A stretch of 64,000 nt of DNA from Chryseobacterium gleum (GTDB taxonomy: Bacteria > Bacteroidota > Bacteroidia > Flavobacteriales > Flavobacteriaceae). Position 1 is the stretch's first letter. Every line of letters starts with the position of its first letter. The position numbers and the translations under genes were made by a program. The notes beneath the pieces are model-generated. The model was given only the letters and a program-made list of their open reading frames with translations. It did not search any database and was not told where the DNA came from. The stretch covers positions 1 through 64,000 of the forward strand of contig CAMCVI010000001.1 in NCBI GenBank assembly GCA_945881885.1. The letters run 5' to 3'. Positions 41,674 through 50,714 of this stretch are shown here, one piece after another.

Positions 41674-42513
41674 ATGTCAACTATCAATTGGAAATTCGTA
41701 AAAGAGTACGAAGATATCACGTATAAAAAATGTGATGGAGTAGCGCGTATTGCCTTCAACAGACCTAATGTGCGCAATGCTTTCCGTCCAAAAACAACTA
41801 CCGAATTATTAGATGCTTTTAAAGATGCGCATGAAGACACTTCTATTGGAGTAGTACTTTTATCTGCTGAAGGACCGTCTACTAAAGATGGAATTTGGAG
41901 TTTTTGCAGTGGTGGCGATCAAAAAGCAAGAGGCAAGCAAGGTTATGTAGGCGAAGACGGCTACCACCGATTAAATATTTTAGAAGTTCAACGTTTAATT
42001 CGTTTTATGCCAAAAGCTGTTATTGCTGTTGTTCCAGGTTGGGCTGTTGGTGGCGGACATAGTTTACATGTGGTATGCGATTTAACTTTAGCAAGTAAAG
42101 AGCACGCCATTTTTAAACAAACCGATGCTGATGTTACTAGTTTTGATGGCGGTTATGGTTCTGCATATTTGGCCAAAATGGTAGGTCAGAAAAGAGCCAG
42201 AGAAATTTTCTTTTTAGGAAGAAACTATTCGGCACAAGAAGCTTTTGAAATGGGCATGGTAAATGCTGTTATTCCACACGCTGAATTAGAATCTACTGCT
42301 TTTGAATGGGCACAAGAAATATTAGAAAAATCGCCAATGTCTATTAGAATGTTAAAATTCGCTATGAATTTAACCGATGATGGCATGGTAGGACAACAGG
42401 TTTTTGCTGGTGAAGCCACACGATTGGCCTACATGAGCGAAGAAGCTGTAGAAGGCAGAAATGCTTTCTTAGAAAAACGCAAACCTAATTTTGAGAAAAA
42501 GTACATTCCTTAG
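41674..42513 (+). CDS. menB: 1,4-Dihydroxy-2-naphthoyl-CoA synthase
   Basis: 279 residues. This crotonase-family enzyme closes the second ring in menaquinone synthesis, from o-succinylbenzoyl-CoA. Seen are IAFNRPNVRNAFRPKT, WSFCSGGDQKARG, the oxyanion-hole region VPGWAVGGGHSLHVVCDLTLAS, DVTSFDGGYGSAYLAKMVG with the active-site Asp, and RNAFLEKRKPNF at the end. The length is normal. First gene of a plus-strand run that also holds menA and menC. Confidence 0.96.
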   Translation: MSTINWKFVKEYEDITYKKCDGVARIAFNRPNVRNAFRPKTTTELLDAFKDAHEDTSIGVVLLSAEGPSTKDGIWSFCSGGDQKARGKQGYVGEDGYHRLNILEVQRLIRFMPKAVIAVVPGWAVGGGHSLHVVCDLTLASKEHAIFKQTDADVTSFDGGYGSAYLAKMVGQKRAREIFFLGRNYSAQEAFEMGMVNAVIPHAELESTAFEWAQEILEKSPMSIRMLKFAMNLTDDGMVGQQVFAGEATRLAYMSEEAVEGRNAFLEKRKPNFEKKYIP

Positions 42514-42530
42514 GTTGGGTGAAGGGTTAT

Positions 42531-42572
42531 GGGTGTTAGGTAAAGGGTAAAGGGTGTTAGGTAAAGGGTAAA
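42531..42572. repeat. Two perfect 21-bp tandem copies, G-rich
   Basis: GGGTGTTAGGTAAAGGGTAA plus one A is repeated exactly at 42531-42551 and 42552-42572, between menB and the PH-domain gene. It is part of a class of GGTAAAGGG/ACCCTTTACC spacers recurring in this window. Confidence 0.85.
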
Positions 42573-42589
42573 AGTAAAAAGAGAAAAGG

Positions 42590-43147
42590 ATGCAGGAATT
42601 TACAAATAAAACTACGGAAATTATAAATTTACCAAGGTATGAGGAAGTGAAATTAAATCAATTACAGCCTAAGTATTTTAATGTGGTTGCAATTATTTTG
42701 AGCCTAATTAATTTTATTATTTTAATGGTTTATTTGGTTACTTATTATTTTCAAACTGAACTTTTTTCCAATACAATTTGGTTGCTTATGGGAATAGCAA
42801 TTTTGATTTTAATTAGCTTATCTTATCCACTAGCAAAAATTGGTATCAAAAAAAAAGGATATGCTTTTAGAACCCACGACGCCATTTATAAATCGGGTTT
42901 AATTTCTGAAACGACTACAATAATTCCGTTTAATCGGGTGCAACACGTAGCGCTTCATCAAGGATTTTTTTCAAGAAAACTGGGCTTGGCTTCTGTTGAG
43001 CTGTTTACGGCTGGTGGCAATAGTTCAGATATTAAAATACCGGGTTTGCTTTTAGAAGACGCTCAGAAAATAAAAAATTTTGTTTCTAAAAAAATCAATC
43101 CAGATGCAACGGATGCACTTCAAAATGTTCATAATATTTTGGAATAA
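42590..43147 (+). CDS. PH-domain membrane protein (YdbS-like)
   Basis: 185 residues. Two membrane helices (VVAIILSLINFIILMVYLVTYYF and LLMGIAILILISLSYPLA) are followed by a bacterial PH (bPH_2, DUF304) domain: YAFRTHDAIYKSGLISETTTIIPFNRVQHVALHQGFFSRKLGLASVELFTAGG. This corresponds to YdbS in Firmicutes, which works with YdbT at the membrane; the molecular job is poorly known. The next gene starts directly after its stop. Confidence 0.85.
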   Translation: MQEFTNKTTEIINLPRYEEVKLNQLQPKYFNVVAIILSLINFIILMVYLVTYYFQTELFSNTIWLLMGIAILILISLSYPLAKIGIKKKGYAFRTHDAIYKSGLISETTTIIPFNRVQHVALHQGFFSRKLGLASVELFTAGGNSSDIKIPGLLLEDAQKIKNFVSKKINPDATDALQNVHNILE

Positions 43148-44650
43148 ATGAATAATTTAACCGATTTTTCTCAGCCACAACGTCAATCATTACTAGGTGT
43201 TTTAGTTATGTTTGCCGATACCTTGCAAAAATTTTTGCGGGCCATGTGGCCTATTTTGCTAATTTGGTTAGTAAAGATGGATGCTTCCAAAACTGCATTT
43301 ATATATTTAGGAATTCTTGGTTTCATTGTAATTCTTGCCATAATTTCTTATTTGCAATACTACTTTTTCACGTTTTATATTGATGAAGAAAATAGCGATT
43401 TCGTAATTCAAAAAGGTGTTTTAAACAAAACCAGAATCACCATTCAGTTGCACAAAATTCAGCAAGTAAACATCAATCAAAGTCTAATTCAGCGATTTAT
43501 AAATGTATACAAATTAGAAATTGATACCGCAGGAAGCGATAAAAAAGAAGCATCCATAAGCGCTATTCCACACGAACTTGCCATCGTTTTAAAAGATCGA
43601 TTAATCAATTACGCTTCAGAAAATTCAACGTTTATAGAGGAAAAAGAAGAAGTGGAAGTACCGTCTTCGCTATTAAAAATTAGTTTATCTAGTTTGATTA
43701 AAATTGGATTTACTTCAAATTACTTTAAGAGTTTTTTATTATTTTTTGCATTTTTTACAGCGATGTTAGAAAATATTAAAAAAATATTTGAAAGTGTGGA
43801 AATTCAAGAAGATAAAATGACGGGTTATTTAGATAAATTACCAATATTAACTTCAATAGCAATAGTTTTTGGAACGATTATTGGAATAGGATTAGTTGTT
43901 AATTTATTTCAAACTATTATAAAATATTATGATTTTACAATTCGTAAAGACAAACAATCAATCGTACTTTCTTACGGTTTACTGGCAACCAAAAACACAT
44001 TATTACATCCAACTAAAGTCCAAGTTGTTACAACCACTCAAAATTTCTTTCAGAAAAAGTTTGATATTCTGACAATTGGTATCCGTCAGGCATCAAGTAA
44101 TCCGGAAGCTAAAAATAAAAATGATAAAATTGATGTCCCAGGTGCTTCATCGTTGGAACGTGATGAAATTCTGAAATTACTTTTTAATACATTTCCAGAA
44201 AAAGGAAAATTAATGTTACCAAATTGGCGAAAATTGGTTCTAGAGTCATTCTTTTTACTACTAATTCCAATAGTTGTTTTCATACTGGTTAATGAATCTT
44301 TTGATTTATTTATTTGGAACGAAGTGGTTTTGTATTGTATTATTTTTGCCTTTTTTTCAGAGATTTTATTATGGTTTTCATATAAAAATTATAAGCTTTT
44401 TGTTTCTAATGATTTTATTATCAAACAAAATGGCGCATGGGATATTGACAATACAATTTTAGAACCTTATAAAATACAAGCCATTACTACAAAACAATTT
44501 TTTTGGCAAAAAGCTACAAATATTGGTTCTGTAACTCTATCAACTGCAGCTTGTAATATTGATTTTTCAACGGCTAACTATTCGGAAATAAAAAAAATGG
44601 TAAACAATTGGTTGTATCAAGTGGAGACCACAAATAAAAATTGGATGTAA
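43148..44650 (+). CDS. PH-domain membrane protein (YdbT-like)
   Basis: 500 residues with three bPH_2 modules, each next to hydrophobic helices: FVIQKGVLNKTRITIQLHKIQQVNINQ, IVLSYGLLATKNTLLHPTKVQVVTTTQ and FIIKQNGAWDIDNTILEPYKIQAITTKQ. At least six membrane segments. This is the YdbT partner of the preceding YdbS-like protein; the pair is likely one complex. There is no intergenic gap to the preceding gene (stop at 43147, ATG at 43148). The link to menaquinone genes is positional only. Confidence 0.85.
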   Translation: MNNLTDFSQPQRQSLLGVLVMFADTLQKFLRAMWPILLIWLVKMDASKTAFIYLGILGFIVILAIISYLQYYFFTFYIDEENSDFVIQKGVLNKTRITIQLHKIQQVNINQSLIQRFINVYKLEIDTAGSDKKEASISAIPHELAIVLKDRLINYASENSTFIEEKEEVEVPSSLLKISLSSLIKIGFTSNYFKSFLLFFAFFTAMLENIKKIFESVEIQEDKMTGYLDKLPILTSIAIVFGTIIGIGLVVNLFQTIIKYYDFTIRKDKQSIVLSYGLLATKNTLLHPTKVQVVTTTQNFFQKKFDILTIGIRQASSNPEAKNKNDKIDVPGASSLERDEILKLLFNTFPEKGKLMLPNWRKLVLESFFLLLIPIVVFILVNESFDLFIWNEVVLYCIIFAFFSEILLWFSYKNYKLFVSNDFIIKQNGAWDIDNTILEPYKIQAITTKQFFWQKATNIGSVTLSTAACNIDFSTANYSEIKKMVNNWLYQVETTNKNWM

Positions 44651-44654
44651 TAAT

Positions 44655-44924
44655 ATGGAAAAATTAATCACAAATAAAAAACTTCTTTTTGCTTTAAGCA
44701 TTTCAATCCTATTGTATTGGTTACTTTGCAACACAATTGATGTTTATAAATATGCCATTTTAGGTGTGTTTTATGAAATTCTTTGGTTTCCAATGTTGGT
44801 AATGCTATTTGTTTTACCAATAATAAATACCTATTCAATGCTAAAAACCAAAAACAGACAAATTCATTATTTTAGTTTGTTACTCAATATAATAACTTTA
44901 TTTATCGTTTTCTTTATCAAATGA
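44655..44924 (+). CDS. Small three-helix membrane protein
   Basis: 89 residues, nearly all hydrophobic, with three membrane helices (LLFALSISILLYWLL, ILWFPMLVMLFVLPIINTY, YFSLLLNIITLFIVFFI). No family was recognised. It starts 4 bp after the YdbT-like gene and overlaps menA by 4 bp (ATGA), so it is part of the same transcript. Confidence 0.7.
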   Translation: MEKLITNKKLLFALSISILLYWLLCNTIDVYKYAILGVFYEILWFPMLVMLFVLPIINTYSMLKTKNRQIHYFSLLLNIITLFIVFFIK

Positions 44925-45826
44925 AAAACACCATAGAATCTTGGATTCAAGCCGCACGATTAAGAACTTTGCCACTATCTATTTCTGGAATTTTGGTAGG
45001 AAGTGCGTATGCGTATTACCAAAACAAATTTGAATGGATTATTTTTGTGTTGGCATTATGTACCACATTGTCTTTTCAAATATTATCTAATTTCGCTAAC
45101 GATTATGGCGATGGCATAAAAGGAACAGATGCCAATAGAATTGGCGAAAAACGATTGGTAGCTTCAGGAGAAATTACTTCAAATCAAATGAAAAATGCTA
45201 TAATTATCAATGCTATTATTGCCTTTTTTTTAGCACTGGCTTTAATTTATTTTGCTTTCGGACAAGAAAATTTTGTGTATTCGGTTACTTTTTTGGTTTT
45301 AGGTTTAGCTTCTATTGCCGCAGCCATAAAATATACCGTTGGCAATAACGCTTATGGTTACAGTGGTTTTGGAGATGTTTTTGTTTTTGTGTTTTTTGGA
45401 TTGGTAGCCGTTATTGGAAGTAATTTTTTGTATTCAAAAAGTATAGATATAATATTATTTCTTCCCGCCACGGCTATCGGAATGTTGAGCACCGCAGTTT
45501 TAAACTTAAACAATATGCGTGATATTGAAAATGACAGCATCGCAAATAAAAATACAATAGTGGTAAAATTTGGATTGAAATGGGCAAAACAATACCAACA
45601 CTTTCTAATCATTGTTCCGTTTTTATGTTTGTTCGTTTTTTCAATTGGAGTAAAAACACAAATATTTTTAAGCATTATTGTTTTTATTTTCTTATTAAAG
45701 CATTTAGAAAAAGTAAGAAAATCAACAACTCCTGAAGAATTTGATCCTGAATTGAAAAAAGTAGCATTAGGAACATTTGTCTTAAGTATATTAATTTGGA
45801 TTAGCTTTTATATCAATAAATATTAA
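44921..45826 (+). CDS. menA: 1,4-Dihydroxy-2-naphthoate polyprenyltransferase
   Basis: 301 residues, an integral membrane UbiA-family enzyme that attaches the polyprenyl chain to dihydroxynaphthoate to form demethylmenaquinone. The first aspartate motif is NFANDYGDGIKGTDANR, and the second is NNMRDIENDS. GEKRLVASGEIT and about eight helices are present. The start is MKNTIESWIQAARLRTLPLSISGILVGSAYA, typical of MenA. Coupled by an ATGA overlap to the preceding small gene. Confidence 0.95.
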   Translation: MKNTIESWIQAARLRTLPLSISGILVGSAYAYYQNKFEWIIFVLALCTTLSFQILSNFANDYGDGIKGTDANRIGEKRLVASGEITSNQMKNAIIINAIIAFFLALALIYFAFGQENFVYSVTFLVLGLASIAAAIKYTVGNNAYGYSGFGDVFVFVFFGLVAVIGSNFLYSKSIDIILFLPATAIGMLSTAVLNLNNMRDIENDSIANKNTIVVKFGLKWAKQYQHFLIIVPFLCLFVFSIGVKTQIFLSIIVFIFLLKHLEKVRKSTTPEEFDPELKKVALGTFVLSILIWISFYINKY

Positions 45827-45907
45827 TAACTATGTTTCACTTTTTAATGCGAAGCAATTCCAATTTTAACTAAAACCTATCTTACTAAAGTTTTTAAAAT
45901 AAATTAA

Positions 45908-47098
45908 ATGAAAAAAATATTCTTATTCCTTCTTATAACTCAAATTTCTTTCGCTCAGAAAGATGGTTTTTGGGATAAAGAACGCGCTTTTACTAAAGAA
46001 ATCAAACTTTCATCGGGAAACCGAACACTAGTAAAAATTGATGATTTACCAGAAGGTGCCTCTGAATTTGTATTCCGAATTTTACTAATCGATGAAAATG
46101 GAAAAATTACAACAAGTTTGGCTTCTATCTTAAAAGCTATTCCAGATCCTACAGGAATTAGCCAAGGTACTGCAGGCGCCATTTTTTTAACAAATTCTCT
46201 TTCTGGTGACGATACATGTGTTTATGGAATTTATACGTCTGAGAAGGCGGGAAATCAGTTTTTAAATGATGGAAAGTTAGAAACGGCGTGTTATTTTAGC
46301 AAAGATGCTATTAATAAGGATAGTAAAGTTATTTCTATTAAAAATACCAAGTGTTTTGAAAATGTACCAAATATTTGGTTTGCTTTTGAAAATAAAAATT
46401 GGGTATTCAGCACCAAAATAGTTTTGGAAGTGGTTTCTTGGGTCGACTATTCTGCTAGTAGAGGTTGGAATTTAGAATCAAAAAAAGAATTGGTTTCATT
46501 AGGAAAAAAATTAGATTGGTATAAAAAATCATCAAACCAGTCGTTGTTCTTAGCACAATTTTTAGAAAGCTTTACAGAAAAATACAAATTTTCAGAATAC
46601 AATCAAATGTTAGCTGTAGAAAAATCAAAAGCTATTATTGAGGTACAAGAAATAGCTTTAAAGAAAACCAATCAGTTTGATTCGTATTTAAATACGATAC
46701 GAACGGAAGCCATTCAGTTGTATAAAAACAATAAAGTTGACGAAGCAATTTCAAAAATTCAAAACGAAATTATATTTAAAAAAGCCGCCACTCATACCGA
46801 TTATGGTTTATTAGGAAGTTTTTATTTGTCTTTTAAGCAATTTGAAATGGCAGAACTAAACCTAGAAAAAGCAATTTTATTAGACAAAACAGATTTATCA
46901 CACAAATTAAATTTATCATATGTGTATTTATTCACAAATCGTGTTTCTGAAGCAAAAGACATTCATAACCAATACAAAATACAAAATATTACCTCAAATG
47001 TAAGTTGGGTAAATCAAACCAAATCTGATTTTTCTGATTTTGAAAAGAATGGCTTTCCTACTGATAATTTTAAAAAAATATTAAGAATTTTAGAGTAA
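45908..47098 (+). CDS. Secreted protein with TPR-like C-terminus
   Basis: 396 residues. A signal peptide (IFLFLLITQISFAQ) is followed by an unrecognised N-terminal domain of about 200 residues (FWDKERAFTKEIKLSSGNRT ... DDTCVYGIYTSEKAGNQF), and then helices with a TPR pattern near the end (YGLLGSFYLSFKQFEMAELNLEKAILLDKTD, LNLSYVYLFTNRVSEAKDI). Probably periplasmic. The function is unknown; it lies between menA and menC. Confidence 0.7.
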   Translation: MKKIFLFLLITQISFAQKDGFWDKERAFTKEIKLSSGNRTLVKIDDLPEGASEFVFRILLIDENGKITTSLASILKAIPDPTGISQGTAGAIFLTNSLSGDDTCVYGIYTSEKAGNQFLNDGKLETACYFSKDAINKDSKVISIKNTKCFENVPNIWFAFENKNWVFSTKIVLEVVSWVDYSASRGWNLESKKELVSLGKKLDWYKKSSNQSLFLAQFLESFTEKYKFSEYNQMLAVEKSKAIIEVQEIALKKTNQFDSYLNTIRTEAIQLYKNNKVDEAISKIQNEIIFKKAATHTDYGLLGSFYLSFKQFEMAELNLEKAILLDKTDLSHKLNLSYVYLFTNRVSEAKDIHNQYKIQNITSNVSWVNQTKSDFSDFEKNGFPTDNFKKILRILE

Positions 47099-47183
47099 TT
47101 ATTTCGCAGAGATGCACAAAGAATGCGCAAAGTCACACAAATTTTGCGAATCTCTGATATCTTTGCGAATCTCTGTGAAATAA
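47099..47183. repeat. Imperfect 24-bp inverted repeat element
   Basis: The arms 47099-47122 and 47160-47183 are inverted copies with about three mismatches (TTATTTC-CAGAGAT--CAAAGA). TTTGCGAATCTCTG also occurs twice in direct orientation (47144-47157, 47163-47176). The element fills the gap before menC and reaches within 5 bp of its start. Confidence 0.8.
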
Positions 47184-47187
47184 GAAT

Positions 47188-48222
47188 ATGAAAGCAATAT
47201 ATAAAAAATACATACTTAATTTTAAACGTCCAAGTGGCACTTCTCGTGGTGTAATGACGGAAAAGGAAACTTGGTTTTTACTATTGGAAGAAAATGGTAA
47301 AATTGGAGTAGGTGAGTGTGGTTTGTTGCGAGGTTTGTCTATTGATGACCGACCAGATTATGAAGCAAAATTACAATGGGTATGTGAAAACATTCATTTA
47401 GGTAAGGATAAATTATGGGATGCATTACTTGAATTTCCTTCCATTCAATTTGGTTTAGAAATAGCGTTTTTATCTTTACAAGCAGTTTCTCCATTTGAAT
47501 TATTTCCTTCAGAATTTACCCAATCGAAAGATTCAATTTTAATTAATGGACTGGTTTGGATGGGTGAGGAAGTTTTTATGAAACAACAAATTGAAGAAAA
47601 ATTAGCGGAAGGTTTTACTTGCATTAAATTAAAAATTGGTGCTATAAATTTTGAAAAAGAATTGGGATTATTGCGATATATTCGTCAAAATTTTGATGCA
47701 AAAACCATTGAAATTCGTGTTGATGCTAACGGTGCTTTTGCTTCAAATGAAGCTTTAATAAAATTAAATCAATTATCTGAATTTGAGTTACATAGCATTG
47801 AGCAACCTATTCAAAAAAACAATACTGACAAGATGTCAGAGCTATGCAAAACCACACCAATACCAATAGCATTAGACGAGGAATTAATAGGTGTTTTTAA
47901 ATATGAAGATAAGGCAATGCTTTTAGACGCCATACAGCCACAATATATTATTTTGAAGCCAAGTTTTATTGGCGGCATAAAAGGCACCTTAGAATGGATA
48001 GAATTAGCCCAAAAACGAAATATTGGCTGGTGGATTACTTCTGCTTTGGAAAGTAATGTGGGTTTAAATGCGATTGCACAATTTACATATACCCTAAATA
48101 ATAAAATGCCACAAGGATTAGGAACTGGCGGCTTGTATACTAACAACTTCGATTGTCCTTTAGAAATTAAAAACGGGCAATTAGTTTATAATTTTAGTGT
48201 CAATTGGGATTTTAAATTGTAA
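47188..48222 (+). CDS. menC: o-Succinylbenzoate synthase
   Basis: 344 residues, enolase superfamily, dehydratase step of menaquinone synthesis. Seen are the N-terminal capping domain (FKRPSGTSRGVMTEKETWFL, VGECGLLRGLS), the catalytic KLKIG Lys, metal-ligand motifs RVDANGAF, SIEQPIQ and ALDEELIG, and the second Lys segment YIILKPSFIGG. C-terminal GLGTGGLYTNN is also typical of Bacteroidota MenC. Downstream of the unknown TPR-type gene in the same direction. Confidence 0.94.
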   Translation: MKAIYKKYILNFKRPSGTSRGVMTEKETWFLLLEENGKIGVGECGLLRGLSIDDRPDYEAKLQWVCENIHLGKDKLWDALLEFPSIQFGLEIAFLSLQAVSPFELFPSEFTQSKDSILINGLVWMGEEVFMKQQIEEKLAEGFTCIKLKIGAINFEKELGLLRYIRQNFDAKTIEIRVDANGAFASNEALIKLNQLSEFELHSIEQPIQKNNTDKMSELCKTTPIPIALDEELIGVFKYEDKAMLLDAIQPQYIILKPSFIGGIKGTLEWIELAQKRNIGWWITSALESNVGLNAIAQFTYTLNNKMPQGLGTGGLYTNNFDCPLEIKNGQLVYNFSVNWDFKL

Positions 48223-48254
48223 GTTTACAAATAATACCAACAAATTAAACTGTT

Positions 48255-48785
48255 ATGAAGTTACTATTTTTACTTTTTTTAAGCTTTTATATGAATACAA
48301 TTTCAATTTATGATTTTTCTAAAAACTCAAAAGTTTCCGATTGGATAATTATTGATGATGTAGTTATGGGCGGTCGTTCCAATGGCCTTTTTTCTATTGA
48401 TGAAGATGGGAATGGCGTGTTTTCAGGAACAGTTTCTACTGAAAATTATGGAGGATTTTCGTCTGTAAGGTATCAATTTGACAAAATAAATACGACAGCC
48501 GATAGTAAAATTTCTATAAAACTAAAAGGTGACGGTAAAGAATATCAAATTAGAATTAAAGACAAAATATCAAAATATTATTCTTATATCACAACATTTA
48601 AAACTAACGGAAATTGGCAAGAAATTAGTATCAATATGAAAGATTTATATCCATCTTTCCGTGGGCAAAATTTAGATTTACCAAATTATAATAGCAACTC
48701 TTTTGAAGAACTAGTTTTTTTAATTGGTAATAAAAAAAATGAATCTTTTCAGTTAATAATTGATAAAATTGAACTGAATAATTAA
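48255..48785 (+). CDS. CIA30-family protein
   Basis: 176 residues. After a short hydrophobic start comes a CIA30/NDUFAF1-like jelly-roll: IYDFSKNSKVSDWIIIDDVVMGGRSNGLFSID, GTVSTENYGGFSSVRY and FRGQNLDLPNYNSNSFEELVFLIGNK. In mitochondria the family helps assemble complex I; bacterial roles are unknown, but carbohydrate- or cofactor-binding has been suggested. It starts 32 bp after menC and ends at a bidirectional terminator. Confidence 0.85.
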   Translation: MKLLFLLFLSFYMNTISIYDFSKNSKVSDWIIIDDVVMGGRSNGLFSIDEDGNGVFSGTVSTENYGGFSSVRYQFDKINTTADSKISIKLKGDGKEYQIRIKDKISKYYSYITTFKTNGNWQEISINMKDLYPSFRGQNLDLPNYNSNSFEELVFLIGNKKNESFQLIIDKIELNN

Positions 48786-48830
48786 ATGTTACCCTAAACT
48801 GAAGTAACTTTAATAAATAAACCAAAAAAA

Positions 48831-48858
48831 AGCGACAAAATCAATTGTCGCTTTTTTT
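48831..48858. terminator. Bidirectional terminator
   Basis: AGCGACAA / TTGTCGCT stem with a six-base loop, T run after and A run before. It separates the plus-strand menaquinone cluster from the minus-strand genes. Confidence 0.9.
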
Positions 48859-49722
48859 TTATTTACACATAGTTTTGTAAATTTCTGTAAGTTTAACAAA
48901 AGGATCTAAATAATAATTAGCAAAAACGGTGCTCTCAAATTCTCTTTTTTCTTTTTTAGTTTTTAAGTTTTTCTTTCCTTCATTTACGTCACTTTGCATT
49001 TTCTGGTATTTTTGTATCGCGTCTTTTTTCATTTCTTCTGAAACATCCATCTTTTGATCGAGTATTTTCTGAAACTCTGGACAATCATTAGTAACTTGCT
49101 TAATCGCATTTACTACTTCCTGCCCAATTTTATTTTGATTTTTAAATAAATCCATCATATTAAAATCTAAAGGATTAATTGCCAAATTATCTTTTGAATT
49201 ATTTAAATAAAAAACAGTTCTAACATATTTGCCTTGCGCAATCATGTTGTAACCATAGAAATTTATCGAATCTTTTTTAATTAAAGGCAAAAATATAACA
49301 CGGTCAGTTTTTTCAATCTTGCCGTTGTTATTTGTTGTCAAAATATTTAATCTTTTAAATTCTTTGATTTCTTTTGTCTCTATATCAAAGTGCGTAATAT
49401 AATTTATTGAATCTGCTGAAATTTGAATTGAAGTATCATCAGCATTTTTTCTAAATCTAATTTTTTTTCTATTATAATTAATGTCGTTTTCAAGATCACT
49501 AGGTTTAAAACCAAAATCTCTGATCTCAATTATGTTTGGAGAATCAAAATCTTGAACTTCTCCCATTAATGTTTTTCCATTTGTTAATTGAACCGTAGCA
49601 GGTACATAATCTTTTTTTCCAAAATAAAATTCAACACCAGATGTTTGTTGATTCATTCTACCGTTTTGAGCAAATGAATTTAATGCTATCGCAATAAAAA
49701 ATAATAAAAATAGTTTCTTCAT
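48859..49722 (-). CDS. Uncharacterised secreted protein
   Basis: 287 residues. A signal peptide (LFLLFFIAIALNSFAQ) is followed by a beta-rich domain (GVEFYFGKKDYVPATVQLTNGKTLMGEVQDF ... ITHFDIETKEIKEFKRL) and a long charged helical C-terminus (EEMKKDAIQKYQKMQSDVNEGKKNLKTKKEKRE). No known family. It starts 2 bp after the SRPBCC gene, so the two are likely co-transcribed. Confidence 0.68.
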   Translation of the reverse strand: MKKLFLLFFIAIALNSFAQNGRMNQQTSGVEFYFGKKDYVPATVQLTNGKTLMGEVQDFDSPNIIEIRDFGFKPSDLENDINYNRKKIRFRKNADDTSIQISADSINYITHFDIETKEIKEFKRLNILTTNNNGKIEKTDRVIFLPLIKKDSINFYGYNMIAQGKYVRTVFYLNNSKDNLAINPLDFNMMDLFKNQNKIGQEVVNAIKQVTNDCPEFQKILDQKMDVSEEMKKDAIQKYQKMQSDVNEGKKNLKTKKEKREFESTVFANYYLDPFVKLTEIYKTMCK

Positions 49723-49724
49723 AC

Positions 49725-50117
49725 TTATAATTTACTCATATTATTAGCCAAAGTTTCAATAAACTTAGTGATTGGTCCTTTCACCATCATTGCCATCATC
49801 GCATTAAATTCGCCTTCAAAAAATAATTGTACATCTGTTGCATTTTCTGAAATTGCATCTATTTTTGCAGTTAAAGTAAAAGGCAATTTACTAGAAGCGG
49901 CTCCTAAAATAATTTCTGAATTTGGTGTGCTTGTTTTTTTTACCAATTTAATTTCTGGCATTCCTTTTAAGCCAAATTCAAAGCAATTTTCATCAATAAC
50001 TTCAAATTTTGCAATATTTTCTGGCATTAATTTTTCGAAATTTTTAATATCTGATAAGGCATTAAAAATGTATTCAGCCGATTTTTCTACGTTTGTTTTT
50101 GGACTTTCTAAATTCAT
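49725..50117 (-). CDS. SRPBCC (START-like) family protein
   Basis: 130 residues with the helix-grip pattern: KTNVEKSAEYIFNALSDIKNFEKLMPENI at the start, GLKGMPEIKLVKK and LPFTLTAKIDAISENATDVQLFFEGEFN in the sheet, and a long C-terminal helix (VKGPITKFIETLANNMSKL). Such proteins bind hydrophobic ligands; the ligand here is unknown. Cytoplasmic. Between ruvX and a secreted unknown on the same strand. Confidence 0.82.
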   Translation of the reverse strand: MNLESPKTNVEKSAEYIFNALSDIKNFEKLMPENIAKFEVIDENCFEFGLKGMPEIKLVKKTSTPNSEIILGAASSKLPFTLTAKIDAISENATDVQLFFEGEFNAMMAMMVKGPITKFIETLANNMSKL

Positions 50118-50185
50118 TATGTTGTTGTTTTTTGTTTCAGGTTTCGTAAATCTAAACTTGTAAATCTTACATTCAAAAGTACTGT

Positions 50186-50599
50186 TTATTTTTTGTAATT
50201 CAAATAATCTTGTAATAGTATTGTTGCGGCAATTTCGTCAATTAATCCTTTGTTTTGGCGTTGTTTTTTCTTTAAACCGCTATCAATCATAGTTTGAAAT
50301 GCCATTTTTGAGGTAAAACGCTCATCTACACGTTCCATTTTCATATTTGGGAATTCGGTATGAAATTGTGCAATAAATTTTTCTATAATTTCCGAACTTT
50401 CACTTGGTAATCCGTTCATTTGTTTCGGTTCTCCGATGATTACAGTTTCCACATTTTCTTTCGTAAAATACGTTTTTAAAAAAGCAATTATATCTAAAGA
50501 CGGTATAGTGGTTAGTCCGCTTGCAATAATTTGAAAGTCGTCTGTGACTGCGATTCCTGTTCTTTTTAGTCCGTAATCTATAGATAAAATTCGTGCCAT
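50186..50599 (-). CDS. ruvX: RuvX/YqgF-type RNase H-fold nuclease
   Basis: 137 residues. It has ILSIDYGLKRTGIAVTDD at the start with the first acidic residue, IIGEPKQMNG, VERVDERFTSKMA with the second acidic residue, and GLIDEIAATILLQDYL with the third. The size and motifs are those of the YqgF family, which processes rRNA precursors and has been proposed as a Holliday-junction nuclease. CAAAAGTA (TACTTTTG on the minus strand) at 50615-50622 is a possible -7 element. Confidence 0.93.
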   Translation of the reverse strand: MARILSIDYGLKRTGIAVTDDFQIIASGLTTIPSLDIIAFLKTYFTKENVETVIIGEPKQMNGLPSESSEIIEKFIAQFHTEFPNMKMERVDERFTSKMAFQTMIDSGLKKKQRQNKGLIDEIAATILLQDYLNYKK

Positions 50600-50661
50600 T
50601 TTATTAATTTAATACAAAAGTAAGTAAAACCTTAAGTAATTGTATGAATTACTACAAATAA

Positions 50662-50695
50662 AAAATCTCATCTTGACCAATCAAGATGAGATTTT
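50662..50695 (-). terminator. Terminator after the PPIase run
   Basis: AAAATCTCATCTTGA and its exact complement form a 15-bp stem with a four-base loop (CCAA). On the minus strand a T-rich run follows. It lies 20 bp past the stop at 50715. Confidence 0.9.
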
Positions 50696-50714
50696 AAAGT
50701 AAATATTTCTTTAT

